DNA from: Mesorhabditis belari
Taxonomy: Eukaryota > Nematoda > Chromadorea > Rhabditida > Rhabditidae
DNA: 64,000 bases
Direction of reading: 5' to 3'
Assembly (NCBI GenBank): GCA_958450365.1
Contig: CAUEEP010000517.1
Span: 184,782-248,781 of the forward strand
The notes under the pieces: model-generated
The model's input: only the letters and a program-made list of their open reading frames with translations
The model's database searches: none
What the model was told of the DNA's origin: nothing
Shown: positions 1 through 26,462 of the stretch, in pieces
How positions within the stretch are numbered: the first letter of the stretch is position 1
Layout of the letters: every line of letters starts with the position of its first letter
Program-made: the position numbers and the translations under genes

Positions 1-108
1 TTCGAATCCTAAGCCATCAATTCTCGACTCTATTTTCATGTTTTATCAGCTTTTTTTTAGCTTTTTGTTTCGATTCCTATTGAAATCTTTGATGTTAGAG
101 CATAGAGC

Positions 109-318
109 TTGACCTGGCCTGGCCTGGCCTGGCCTGGCTTAGCCTGGCCTGGCTTGGCCTGGCTTGGCTTGGCTTGGCCTGGCCTGGCTTGGCTTGGCTT
201 GGCTTGGCTTGGCCTGGCTTGGCCTGGCTTGGCTTGGCTTGGCCTGGCTTGGCCTGGCTTGGCTTGGCCTGACTTGACCTGGCTTGGCCTGACTTGGCCT
301 GACTTGGCCTGGCCTGCA
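109..318. repeat. Pentanucleotide CCTGG/CTTGG satellite
   Basis: About 210 bases of uninterrupted 5-bp units alternating between cctgg and cttgg, with occasional cctga. Both strands stay open in several frames only because the period is not a multiple of three, giving artificial Ser-Gln-Ala-Lys-Pro or Trp-Leu-Gly-Leu-Ala repeats. The following 0.8 kb, to about 1135, is AT-rich and I recognise no gene in it. Confidence 0.95.
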
Positions 319-1135
319 ATAAGAACTCAAAAAAGTTCTTGTTCTTTGATCCTAGAAGTAATTGGCTTCTCAGTAAATCAAAATCCTTCTTTGTGTACAT
401 TCCAATAAGAAAAATGGTAAAATTGAAAAGATTATGAACATATGAACACTTAAAAACACTTAAATTTTTATTAAATGAACACTTCAAAAAAGTTATTGCA
501 TGCGCCTAAATCCAACTTTTCACAAGGCTTCAATTAGAACATTTTTTACTTCTTTAAGCTTTACACTTTAAATCTTTACTTTAACTTTAAATACCTTTAA
601 ATACCTTTAAATAACTTTAAACAGCTTTTCACTTTAAACCATTTTTATGATAAACGTTTAACTTTTCGTTAAAGCGTTTCGTTCTTTTAAAAACCTTTTT
701 TTTTGACTTGTTATTTTGTTCGTTTGGTTTCAATAGAAAGGAAAAAACACGTCATTTAGCAACGGGGAAAGAAGATAATTGGCTCAAAAGAAAATAAGAG
801 AAGAAAAGCCTCAAAAGGGACTTCTAAGGTTAAACTTTTTAAGAAATTCTTCATTCTAACGGATTTAGAAAGAAAGAAGGATCGTTTTACTGTAGCAATT
901 GAATCATTTACCTCATTTAGTTATGGCATTAATGACATTTCGGCTGAATTTTTCTCCTTACATCTCTCAATACTAAAAGATCAAATATTACCAACTAATT
1001 TTTCTCTTTTTTTCTTTCTTTCTTTCTTTAGTTACCACAAGAAATTTTCCATATAGATTAGTCGAATTTTAGCTGGGAAAAGAACCCTTTCCCTATAATA
1101 TTTTCAGCTAGATAAAAAAAAGTGAGCAATGAGGA

Positions 1136-1365
1136 GCGGCTTCGAATGTTCGAATCCCTGGTATTCCCCTTTAGTTCGAATGATCTTTTGCTCTTTTAAG
1201 CTTTCATATATTATAAGGTTTTTGATTGGCTAAGCTTCGAATGTTCGAATCCCTGGTATTCCTCGTCGATTTTCTTCTAATATTTCATCAATTATTTCAA
1301 TGATCTTTTGCTCTTTTAAGCTTTAAGCTCATATATTGTAAGGTTTTTGATTGGCTAAGCTCTTT
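1136..1365. repeat. Diverged direct repeat, about 110-bp unit, twice
   Basis: The phrase cttcgaatgttcgaatccc, followed by tggtattcc, occurs at about 1140 and 1232. The phrase atcttttgctcttttaag with the following gattggctaagct stretch occurs at about 1188 and 1302. The inverse of the first phrase recurs twice near 4143-4188, so it is a dispersed family. The TTCGAATCC core resembles a tRNA T-loop, but no cloverleaf can be drawn around it. Confidence 0.6.
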
Positions 1366-1714
1366 CAAAAATGATTCAGCTGATATCACAATACTTTCTG
1401 TGCTTCTTTGAGTGCTTTTTTTTGAGAATTGCTAGAAAATTGCGATCAAGGAAACAAATGAGTTCCTTTCTTTAGCCCTATTCTCTAGAGATCTTCTAAT
1501 CGCAACGAGAGTTTTACAAAAAAAAACTCTGCAAAGCAGTCAATTCAAAAAAAAAAAACAACGCAAACATATATTAAAAGCTGGCCGGAAAAACGAGCGG
1601 AATTTTTGTAAAATGTTAGCAAAACTGCTGTGGCTCTGGTTTTTTGGCTCTAGTTTTTTACTTTTAAGTCTTTCCTTCTTTCCGGATGCATTCTGCGATT
1701 TTGCGATCCGAATC

Positions 1715-1926
1715 CATTTTCGAGCACAAATTACATCCCCAAAAAGCAAATGATTTGGTGGACTTTGTGTTTACTTGTAAACGCACCCTTTCTGGTGCAC
1801 TTTTCCCCCAATTCCAGGTTTTCTTGTGGCAACAAGTCAGAATGTAGCAGAGATAACTGAAGGATTTGGTGCGCTAGAAGGGGTGCGTTTACGGAATTTT
1901 CGAGCACAAAGCACATCCCCAAAGTA
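1715..1926. repeat. Short direct and inverted repeats
   Basis: A cgagcacaaa...acatccccaaa phrase is present at about 1718 and again at about 1900. A gtaaacgcaccctttctggtgc phrase near 1777 reappears inverted as aaggggtgcgtttac near 1877. This suggests a small decayed inverted-repeat element. No coding capacity is recognised. Confidence 0.5.
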
Positions 1927-1961
1927 CTCGATTACTGGTGCTTTGAAGTGAATCAAATCGC

Positions 1962-2371
1962 AATTTTGCTTCTTCTTCGTCATCTTCTTCTTCTTAATCA
2001 TCATCTTCATCATCTCCTTCTTAATCATCATCATCTTCTTCTTCATCATCTTCATCTTCTTCTTCTTCTACTTCTACTTCTTCTTCATCTTCATCATCAT
2101 CATCATCATCTTCTTCTTCTTCTTCTTCTTCTTCTTCATCATCTTCATCTTCTTCTTCTTCTACTTCTACTTCTTCTTCATCATCATCATCTTCATCTTC
2201 TTCTTCTTCTACTTCTACTTCTTCTTCATCTTCATCATCATCATCATCATCTTCTTCTTCTTCTTCTTCTTCTTCATCATCATCTTCATCTTCTTCTTCT
2301 TCTACTTCTACTTCTTCTTCATCTTCATCATCATCATCATCATCATCTTCTTCTTCTTCTTCTTCTTCTTG
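1962..2371. repeat. TTC/TCA trinucleotide array with higher-order unit
   Basis: About 400 bases of ttc and atc trinucleotides with a higher-order pattern: a block of ttc, two ctactt copies, ttc again, then a run of atc. The larger block is repeated four or five times. The + strand reading frame (Leu/His-rich) and the - strand frame (Lys/Met/Glu-rich) look like consequences of the repeat; nothing suggests expression. Confidence 0.9.
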
Positions 2372-2863
2372 TTTTTATTTTCTTTTTCGTCTGTAATTCC
2401 TTCAGAATCTTTCCCTCTTCAACCACTCAATTTTTCTGAAAAAAAGAGGAATTTGAAGGAATTTGTGTGTTCCCGATTTAACTCTTTTTGAAAAAAGGAA
2501 ACGAGGGAAAAATCTCTCCTCCATAGATTCAACTTCCTCATTTTTCCCTCATTTAGCTACATTTTCATTTGAATTTTAAATCTCTGGACTTCATTTTTGG
2601 GTTTTAGACTGATTTTGAAACAAAAACTGGCAAATTAAAGTTGTTTTTTTCACTGGCAAAATCGATTCAAAATTGAGTTTTCATCGACAAAAACAGATGA
2701 TGCTTTTTCTTAGCGAAAAGCTAAGATTTAGATCTTTTGGCCTTTTTCTTGAGACCAGATTCTTTTCTTTCAATGATTTCAATGAACCTTTACACAGCAA
2801 AATCTCTTATTGCATTTTGTCTAATTTATAAATTTTCTAGAGGAAATGTGCAACTTCTTAATT

Positions 2864-2990
2864 AGATCTTTCTTCTATCATTGCTCCAGATCTTTCTTCT
2901 ATCATTGCTCCAGATCTTTCTTCTATCATTGCTCCAGATCTTTCTTCTATCATTGCTCCAGATCTTTCTTCTATCATTGCTCCAGATCTT
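2864..2990. repeat. 24-bp tandem repeat, five units
   Basis: Five near-perfect copies of a unit starting agatctttcttctatcatt, followed by gctcc, with a truncated sixth copy. There is no spacer variation, so it is a minisatellite and not a CRISPR-type array. Flanks on both sides are AT-rich with no gene. Confidence 0.9.
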
Positions 2991-3225
2991 TCCCTCAAAA
3001 CGAGTAAAACAAAAGGTTGAAAAAATTCAAATCGTAGAACTCAACAATTAAAACGATAACTTTTTTAAGTTGCCATCCAGCTAGCATCAAAAATATTCTT
3101 TCAGCGAAATTCTTCTACTAGAAAAAAAAAGTTATTTCAATGAACTTTTACACAGCTACGAAATATTTTTTTTGTTGGCTTTTTGCGCTTTGAGTGTTGT
3201 ACCAATGTTGATCTTTGTTTTCCAG

Positions 3226-3440
3226 ATGAGTTTACAAGAAAAAGAGCTTCGAGCTTTCATCGGCTATTGTTGGAAACGGAAACTTTCAATAAGAGATGCC
3301 GTGAAAGAGATTTGCGATGCTGAAGGTGAAGGAACTGTAAGCCAATCAAGAAGCTTGAAGATGGTACAGGTGCTTCGACACGAGGCTTGAAGACTTACCG
3401 CGTTTCGGTCAACCACCAAAAGTTGGATGATGGTGACTTT
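3226..3440 (+). pseudogene. Mariner transposase N-terminal fragment
   Basis: An ATG right after a ttttccag acceptor opens a frame whose first 40 or so residues match the N-terminal helix-turn-helix of mariner/SETMAR-type transposases: a Glu-Leu-Arg-X-Phe-Ile start, a Tyr-Cys-Trp-Lys position, then Glu-Ile-Cys-Asp-Ala-Glu-Gly-Glu-Gly-Thr-Val. The family reads W-K-Q/R, then K-K-I-C-x-V-E-G-E-G-T-V at the same spacing. A frameshift follows and the frame stops. The catalytic DD34D domain is absent, so this is a dead fragment, directly followed by a satellite. Confidence 0.7.
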
Positions 3441-3489
3441 TGAAATCATTTGAAGAAATTGAAGAAGCTTGTCAAGAGTCAAGAGAAAC

Positions 3490-3787
3490 GGAAGGAGTTC
3501 GACTTCGAACCGAAAGCTTCGATAAGATCCGAAAGCTTTGATAAGATCCGAAAGCTTCAACCAGATCCAAAACCTTCAGCCAGATCCAAAAGCTTCGACC
3601 AGATCCAAAAGCTTCGATAAGATCCAAAAGCTTCGACCAGATCCGAAAGCTTCGAACAGAGCCGAAAGCTTCGATAAGATCCGAAAGCTTCGATAAGCTC
3701 CGAAAGCTTCAACCAGATCCAAAAGCTTCAACCAGATCCGAAAGCTTCGACCAGAACTAAAAGCTTCAACCAGATTTAAAAGCTTGC
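3490..3787. repeat. 21-bp AAGCTT-rich satellite
   Basis: About 14 units of the form gatccgaaagcttcgataa or gatccaaaagcttcgacca, each about 21 bp and centred on a HindIII site. A frame of 80 residues on the - strand is produced by the repeat (period a multiple of three) and is unlikely to be a gene. The array begins within the region where the mariner fragment decays. Confidence 0.9.
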
Positions 3788-4197
3788 AGATCGATGGCAG
3801 AAAGTCGTAGATAATCATGGGTTATACTTTCTGGAATAGTTGCTGTTATTTTTGTTATTAAAGTGCGCATAGAAATTTGAATTTTTCGCAGCTGAGTCAG
3901 GATTTTTTTTCTCAACCTAGTACTTCTGTTTAAAACCAACAAATTCACGAATTGAAATACGGTTTTTTCCATTAAAATGAAAAAGGTTTTCTTCATTAAA
4001 AAAACCAACAAATTGACTTAAAAAGATGGGAAATTTAACAATAAACACTTTTTATTTAAAGCAAACCTGGGTATGAATTTATGATTTTGATTTATGATTC
4101 AACGAAAGAAGAAAATGAACGAAAAGATTCTTTAAAGGGGAATTCCAGGGATTCGAACATTCGAAGCCAGGGATTCGAACATTCGAAAGAATTTAAC

Positions 4198-4342
4198 TAG
4201 TTGACCGATCTTTCAGCCCAGAAACCAGACACTGACAGCTTTACTAAAGACCAGCAAAGTTTCGAACTGCCAGAAGCCGGCTTTGGTTTTTGTTTTGCCT
4301 TGTGTAGCCTAGATAAAGGGCCCTAGAGCTCGATTGGATTGA
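4198..4342. repeat. Direct repeat, left copy (pair at 5086-5231)
   Basis: A 145-bp segment beginning gttgaccgatctttcagccc is repeated with few changes at 5086-5231. The right copy carries a short ctactaaagac duplication. The two copies flank a 0.74-kb segment that contains the TIR element at 4555-5075, as expected of a local tandem duplication or a larger repeat unit. Confidence 0.85.
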
Positions 4343-4554
4343 ATCTCATTGTTCACTTTTTTCATTTTGAGTAAAATCGTCCACAAGCTGTTAAAAGCTA
4401 TTCGATAAACGCGTAAATCTATCTAAAGCCTAAAAAAAACCAAAAGCAGGAAGTAAACCAAAAAAGAGTGAAGCGTAATTTCTCGAAAAAATGACACGTA
4501 CACCTTAGTAGTTTTTTAGAGAAATTGAAAGGTAACTGAGCATGAATTTAACTA

Positions 4555-5075
4555 TTAGGTTGATGCAAAAGTCTTTTTCATTTTTTTCGTACTTCCGTTA
4601 AAAAGTAACAAATGCACCAATTGAACAACGGTTTATTGCATTCGAAAGGCCAATTATTTTTCTGCAAAATGACATTAAAACGAGTTTAAAATGTCTTATG
4701 TCTAGATTTTTTTGTGAGCCTGAAGTCGGGTAGTCAAAAAAGGCGACGGCTCGATGATGCATTTTAGACGCTTTAGCTAAGGAAACCAATCTTGATGTTA
4801 ATAAATAAAAGATAGAGCACAAAAAGTTAGATCTTTCTTCAGATTTTCAGAGAAATTGATTCAGCCAATTTCTTTATAGAGGTTTTTATAGATTTTTATG
4901 AAAAACCCGTTTTCACTCTCGAATTTGCTTGAAAGTGAACCCAAATTGACTTAAAAAGATGGGAAATTGAACAATAAACACTTTTCATTTAGAGCAAACC
5001 ATAGGTTAATTGATGACTTTGTTATTTTTCAAAAGAAGTACGAAAAAAATGAAAAAGACTTTTGCATCAACCTAA
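4555..5075. mobile_element. Non-autonomous mariner-type TIR element
   Basis: Left end ttaggttgatgcaaaagtc and right end gacttttgcatcaacctaa are exact inverted repeats, and TA flanks both ends (4553-4554 and 5076-5077). That is the mark of Tc1/mariner transposition. The interior of about 520 bp has no transposase frame. A relative with slightly different ends lies at about 9005-9959. Confidence 0.85.
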
Positions 5076-5085
5076 TAGTTGACCG

Positions 5086-5231
5086 ATCTTTTAGCCCAGA
5101 AACCAGACACTGACAGCTTTACTAAAGACCAGCTACTAAAGACTAAAGTTTCGAAATGCCAGAAGCCGGCTTTGGTTTTTGTTTTGCCTTGTGTAGCCTA
5201 GATAAAGGGCCCTAGAGCTCGATTGGATTGA
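5086..5231. repeat. Direct repeat, right copy (pair at 4198-4342)
   Basis: Second copy of the repeat described at 4198. It abuts the right end of the 4555-5075 TIR element. The stretch from 5232 to about 5780 is AT-rich and I see no gene there. Confidence 0.85.
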
Positions 5232-5780
5232 GTAATCAAGCTTATCGTTTTACCATTACTAGAAGTGAATGTAGAAGTAACTCTTATTCTAAAAAAACTA
5301 ACTTTACCTTTTAACAAATGTTTTGAATGTTTTTTTTCAAGCTTTTTACCCTAAAATTTGTACTGATCACAGATCAAATCCGGCAATTTTCTCCTTTTTC
5401 CTTTCTTGGGCTTTTTTTTGGGCTTTTTCTTCAAATCGAATCCTTTTTCGAAGTGAAAAGACGGCAAGTGGCAAATTGTAAAACGGGAAATTGACTTTAA
5501 ATCTTGAAATTCAAGAAAATCAAGAAAATCAAGAAAATCAAGAAATTTCATTCGAAACAAACGAAATTCAGCCAAGAATTTGGCAACCAGTTTTCAAAAT
5601 TCAATCACCTTTCGTCACTTAACCTCGAAATTTCCCCCATTTTCTCTCAAAAACCACTCAATTCGTTAGCTGATTTAAATTTCCGGTTTGATTGACTGTT
5701 CTTTACTCAAAAACATCTCAAATCTAAATGAATTAAACAGTGTTTTTTTTTGGGTTGATCTTTGTGAAAATAAAGTTATT

Positions 5781-5870
5781 TCTTTTCTACTTTTTCTTTT
5801 CTTTTTCTTTTCTTTTCTTTTCTTTTCTTTTCTTTTCTTTTCTTTTCCTTTTCTTTTTCTTTTTCTTCCT
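5781..5870. repeat. TTTTC pentamer microsatellite
   Basis: An array of ttttc units, mainly perfect. Nothing coding overlaps it. Confidence 0.9.
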
Positions 5871-6139
5871 TTATTTCTTGATTATTCAAGGATTCAATTG
5901 ACTCTTTGACTTAGGTTTTATGACTTGAAAAAGTTTTCTGTCAACCAATTAATGCTTAACTTGAAGCTTGACTGACTTGTGATCTAGCCAGTTGAGTAAG
6001 GTTTAGCTTTTATTCTAGAATTTTCTGAAGGTCCTTGTTCTGGAGGATTTGTTCTGACGGTCAAAGCCAAGCCAAACGATATTCGGTTTGGCTTTTAGTT
6101 GGGTCAGCACTTTCTAAATCTTTATTTCCTAAGGCCAAA

Positions 6140-6415
6140 TCAGTCAATAGTTTAGATCTTATTCTATTAACTTTATTTTGCTATCTAGAGCTGCTGTGCG
6201 CTCCAGATTGTTGAATTCGGGGGATTTCAAAACTTCTTAATCAGCCATAAGGTAGGAAGCGGTGGGGACAAGTTAGGTACTGTAGTCAAATCAGTTAGAT
6301 CCTATTCTATTAACTTTATTTTGCTATCTAGAGCTGCTGTGCGCTCCAGATTGGTGAATTCGGGGGATTTCAAAACTTCTTGACCAGCCATAAGGTAGAA
6401 AGCGGCGGGAACACG
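6140..6415. repeat. Tandem duplication, about 150-bp unit
   Basis: Two copies of a unit running from ctattctattaactttatt through gctgtgcgctccagattg to ccataaggtag. They start at about 6159 and 6302 and differ at a handful of bases. The surrounding 5.9-6.8 kb region shows no gene and should contain the upstream sequence of the channel gene that starts at 6828. Confidence 0.8.
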
Positions 6416-6827
6416 TACTGTAATCAAAATCAGTCAAATCAGTCGAATCCCGACTTTTCTGAAACTAATGCTCCCTGTGCCTTCCAGATCGACAAATTTT
6501 AAAACGAGCAATTCGTCTTTTCATTTAAACAAGGGTTAACTAATCGATTTCAGAAGTCAGTGTTGGCTTGACTAGGCCTAGACGTCAGACAACCGTCAGA
6601 CTTGTCCTAGGCCTGTTTCATTGATTCTAGGACTCAATTCCCATTGGATCCTTTTTGCTTTACCATTCCTTTCTTTATATTTCATTAGTCAAGTGTACTT
6701 GTAACAAGCAAGCTTTCCCGTTTTTTTGTGAAAATTCTTAAAATTTCAACTTTAAATGATTTTTAGAAGACAAAAACGAACAAATGAAGAGAGCAAGAAT
6801 ATAAATTCTATTATATTACTTACAAAA

Positions 6828-23822
<16,995 letters not shown>

Positions 23823-24139
23823 CCCAGAGAAAAACAAATCAAATGCAAAATTTATTTATACCGAATTTTTCCAAGCCCACATTCTCACCAAATGTTTCTC
23901 CAATTTCTCCAATACGGGTTTTTTTTTTAAAGTATGTTACCGATTTTCTCTATCTTCCCCCCGCATGTCCTTTTCTCAATTCCCATTTGCTCACCCGCTG
24001 AAATTTCACTCATTTTTTTTTAATTTTTCGAAAATTTTCTTATTCTTTTTCTTTTTTTTTAGTCAAATCTTTTCAAGTATGGGTCGATTTTTATGAAAAA
24101 TTTAATTGTGAAATGATAAAAATTCTATTTTCTTTAAAA

Positions 24140-24834
24140 ATGACTGCCATCTGGACATCTACGACACGTTGTACGAATTTCTACAACAACATAAGAACTT
24201 CTAGTGTTCAGCTAATGTTAAAAATGTTTATGTGAAAGAATCAGCTGCATTACGGACATGTGCAAGATTGAAAAATTCGGTTCTGGGGATAAATCCTCGA
24301 AGACAAAGGGATCATTCAGCAATCCAGTTGGATAATGCCAAGTTGATCGAAATTTTTCAAACCAACAAGCTTTCTTCCCGCGAAATAGTAAGAGTTATTG
24401 GTAAAAGAGTTATTAGTTTAAAACAATACTCTGAGATTTTAAATAAACTTCGGTTTAAATCGAAATTAGGGACTTGGATCCATGACTTACATGATCACCT
24501 GTCTTAACAAACACCCAGAAATGCAATGCGTTTCAATTTGCGGCCGCTCATCTATGATTTCAAACAGCGTAAATCGTTTTTACTCCGGATTGTGACAAGG
24601 GATAAAAATGGATTCTAGCGGATTTTTTGGCTGTTACATAAAACTGATAAAGTCAAGAACACTTTTCCAAAAACAATCAAATAGGGTGAGAGCTTTTCTA
24701 TTATCTCGAAAGGCAACTTTTGCTGCGACTGCCACCTGGACATCTACGACACGTTTTACGAATTTCTACAAGGACATAAGAACTTCTAGTGTTCGGCTAA
24801 TGTTAAAAATGTTTATGTGAAAGAATCAGCTGCA
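24140..24834. repeat. 107-bp direct repeats flanking a mariner fragment
   Basis: The segment from about 24140 to 24247 (ctgccatctggacatctacg ... gaaagaatcagctgca) recurs at 24728-24834 with a few changes. The 480 bp between the copies is the decayed mariner fragment described next. The 300 bases upstream (23823-24139) are AT-rich and hold no recognised gene. Confidence 0.8.
24232..24615 (+). pseudogene. Mariner transposase fragment, central part
   Basis: The frame ends with a Gln-Tyr-Ser-Glu-Ile-Leu-Asn-Lys-Leu stretch and Ser-Lys-Leu-Gly-Thr-Trp-Ile-His-Asp-Leu. These correspond to the linker before the catalytic domain in mariner transposases (K-L-G-K-W-V-P-H-x-L). After a stop, another frame continues with Lys-Ser-Phe-Leu-Leu-Arg-Ile-Val-Thr-Arg-Asp-Lys, the place of the first catalytic Asp (I-V-T-x-D-E-K). 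The element is heavily decayed. Confidence 0.6.
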
Positions 24835-25189
24835 AAAATATAAATTTAATGTAAAATCACTGAGAAAGAACTGATTTTTTTTATAATATTATTTATTTGA
24901 AAGTAAAAGTCAGAAAAAAATTGCTTAAGCAACACAAAACTCGGAATGATTTAAATGGAATTTCAATAGAAAATCAAGAAAAAAAATTGGAATAAATTGG
25001 AATAAATTGGACTAAAACAATTGGACTAAACATTTCTTTCGTTGGATTCAATCGAATGTTTTCTTTGCACTCGGCAGGAAAAGGTGAAGTCAAATTGTCT
25101 GTAAAAAAGAATCTTTTCAAATCAAATCCAATAGTAAATAGTTCAAGAGAGTCCAATAGTCTCGAAACCTTTAAATTATCTGTAGATGA

Positions 25190-25272
25190 GCTTGATCTTG
25201 ATCTTGATCTTGATCTTGACCTTGATCTTGACCTTGATCTTGATCTTGATCTTGATCTTGATCTTGATATAT
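25190..25272. repeat. CTTGAT hexamer microsatellite
   Basis: About 13 units of cttgat with cttgac variants. It encodes alternating Asp-Leu or Ile-Leu in forward frames, an effect of the repeat. Confidence 0.9.
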
Positions 25273-25413
25273 TATACCGTGTTGCTTTTTACCGGCCCTT
25301 TTCATGTTATGTGCATGAATTCATGTATTTTAATCTTAAATCTAGCGCACATTATCTCAAGTCTTGAATAAAGTATCTATATATTTATAAATCTAAAAGC
25401 TAATTCAGTTTAT

Positions 25414-25580
25414 CTAGAAATTCGTTAAAAAAAATGTAGTATTGATCCTTATGAATACCTTATGAATTAAATCCGTATGAATCGTAATGAAATCAGGCTT
25501 CTCATCCATTAGGCAATCATCGATTTTCATCAACTCCAACCCGCGCCGGTAGAGTGCATCGGCAAGCTCGTCATAACTGA
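25414..25580 (-). other. Possible isolated exon
   Basis: On the minus strand a ttttcag acceptor near 25580 opens about 50 codons, beginning Tyr-Asp-Glu-Leu-Ala-Asp-Ala-Leu-Tyr-Arg-Arg and followed by Met-Asp-Glu-Lys-Pro-Asp, to a stop. A possible donor (aag|gtattc) lies after 37 codons. It looks coding in character, but no adjoining exons could be assembled because the upstream sequence is tandem repeats. I do not recognise the family. Confidence 0.25.
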
Positions 25581-25784
25581 AAACGGATTGATTATGAAAC
25601 GTTTAAGAGATGCTGGCTTATAGGATTGAGAGCAACAACTACGAACAACAAAACAACCCGCCATTGGACCGTTTCCACAGAAAATTGAAACTTTTTTGAA
25701 CAGATGACCCACTTTTAAACAAAAAAAAATTTTTAATTCAGTGCTGAAATTATATTTTAAAATTAAAATCAACAGCATCGGAGC

Positions 25785-25985
25785 TGAAATAACTTCTAAT
25801 AACTTCTAGCAATTCTAACTAACAATCAACAGAAACGGAGCTGAAATAACTTCTAATAACTTCTAATAATTCTAACAATTCTAACTAACAATCAACAGAA
25901 ACAAAGCTGCAATAACTTCTAACAATTCTAACAATTCTAACAATTCTAACTAACAATCAACAGCATTGAAGCTGAAATTTCGTAT
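25785..25985. repeat. 65-bp tandem repeat
   Basis: Three to four imperfect units containing gctgaaataacttctaataa, acttctaacaattctaac and taacaatcaacagaaac. AT-rich; no coding content seen from here to 26460. Confidence 0.8.
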
Positions 25986-26462
25986 TTCCAGCCCCAGCTA
26001 CATAACTTTATTAGGTCAAAAATCTGAAAAAAAAAAACAAATAGTAGAAATTTGTGATCTAACCATGCGAAAAACTTTAAACATTTCTATATTTACGTTA
26101 ATTTAATATCTAATCAATTCTATTTTGAAAAAAAAAGAGCTAATTAATTCTATTTTGAAAAGGATATGTTCAACTTTTAGTTGAAATTTTGACTTTGATT
26201 CTTTTAAAATGTTGTAAATATCTTCTTTTTAAAAGATTTTTTTTGGTTTTTTTAGAATATATAATAAATTTTGTTCTAGATCTTTGTTTCAAGCGTTTTT
26301 TTTAATGGTCAGAGTTTCCCAGAGGTCAGAGGGCAGAGTGACTCACTCTTTCTTCTTTTTAGACCAAGCGCTAACGTGTCTCCACACGATTCAATCTCTT
26401 TCAGATAAGCGAGAAAGGGAAAAAAAAACCCCTTTCTGTCCCTTACTCCCCCATTCCCAACA

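Noticed and set aside
95..487. Long open frames through the CCTGG pentamer array on both strands
   Set aside because: They arise from a stop-free 5-bp repeat; the residue pattern simply cycles and nothing nearby looks like a gene start or splice site.
1948..2439. A 163-codon Leu/His-rich frame
   Set aside because: It is the translation of the TTC/TCA microsatellite. The opposite strand is equally open.
2864..2990. Regular 24-bp repeats that might suggest a CRISPR array
   Set aside because: There are no spacers, the unit is continuous, and the sequence is eukaryotic.
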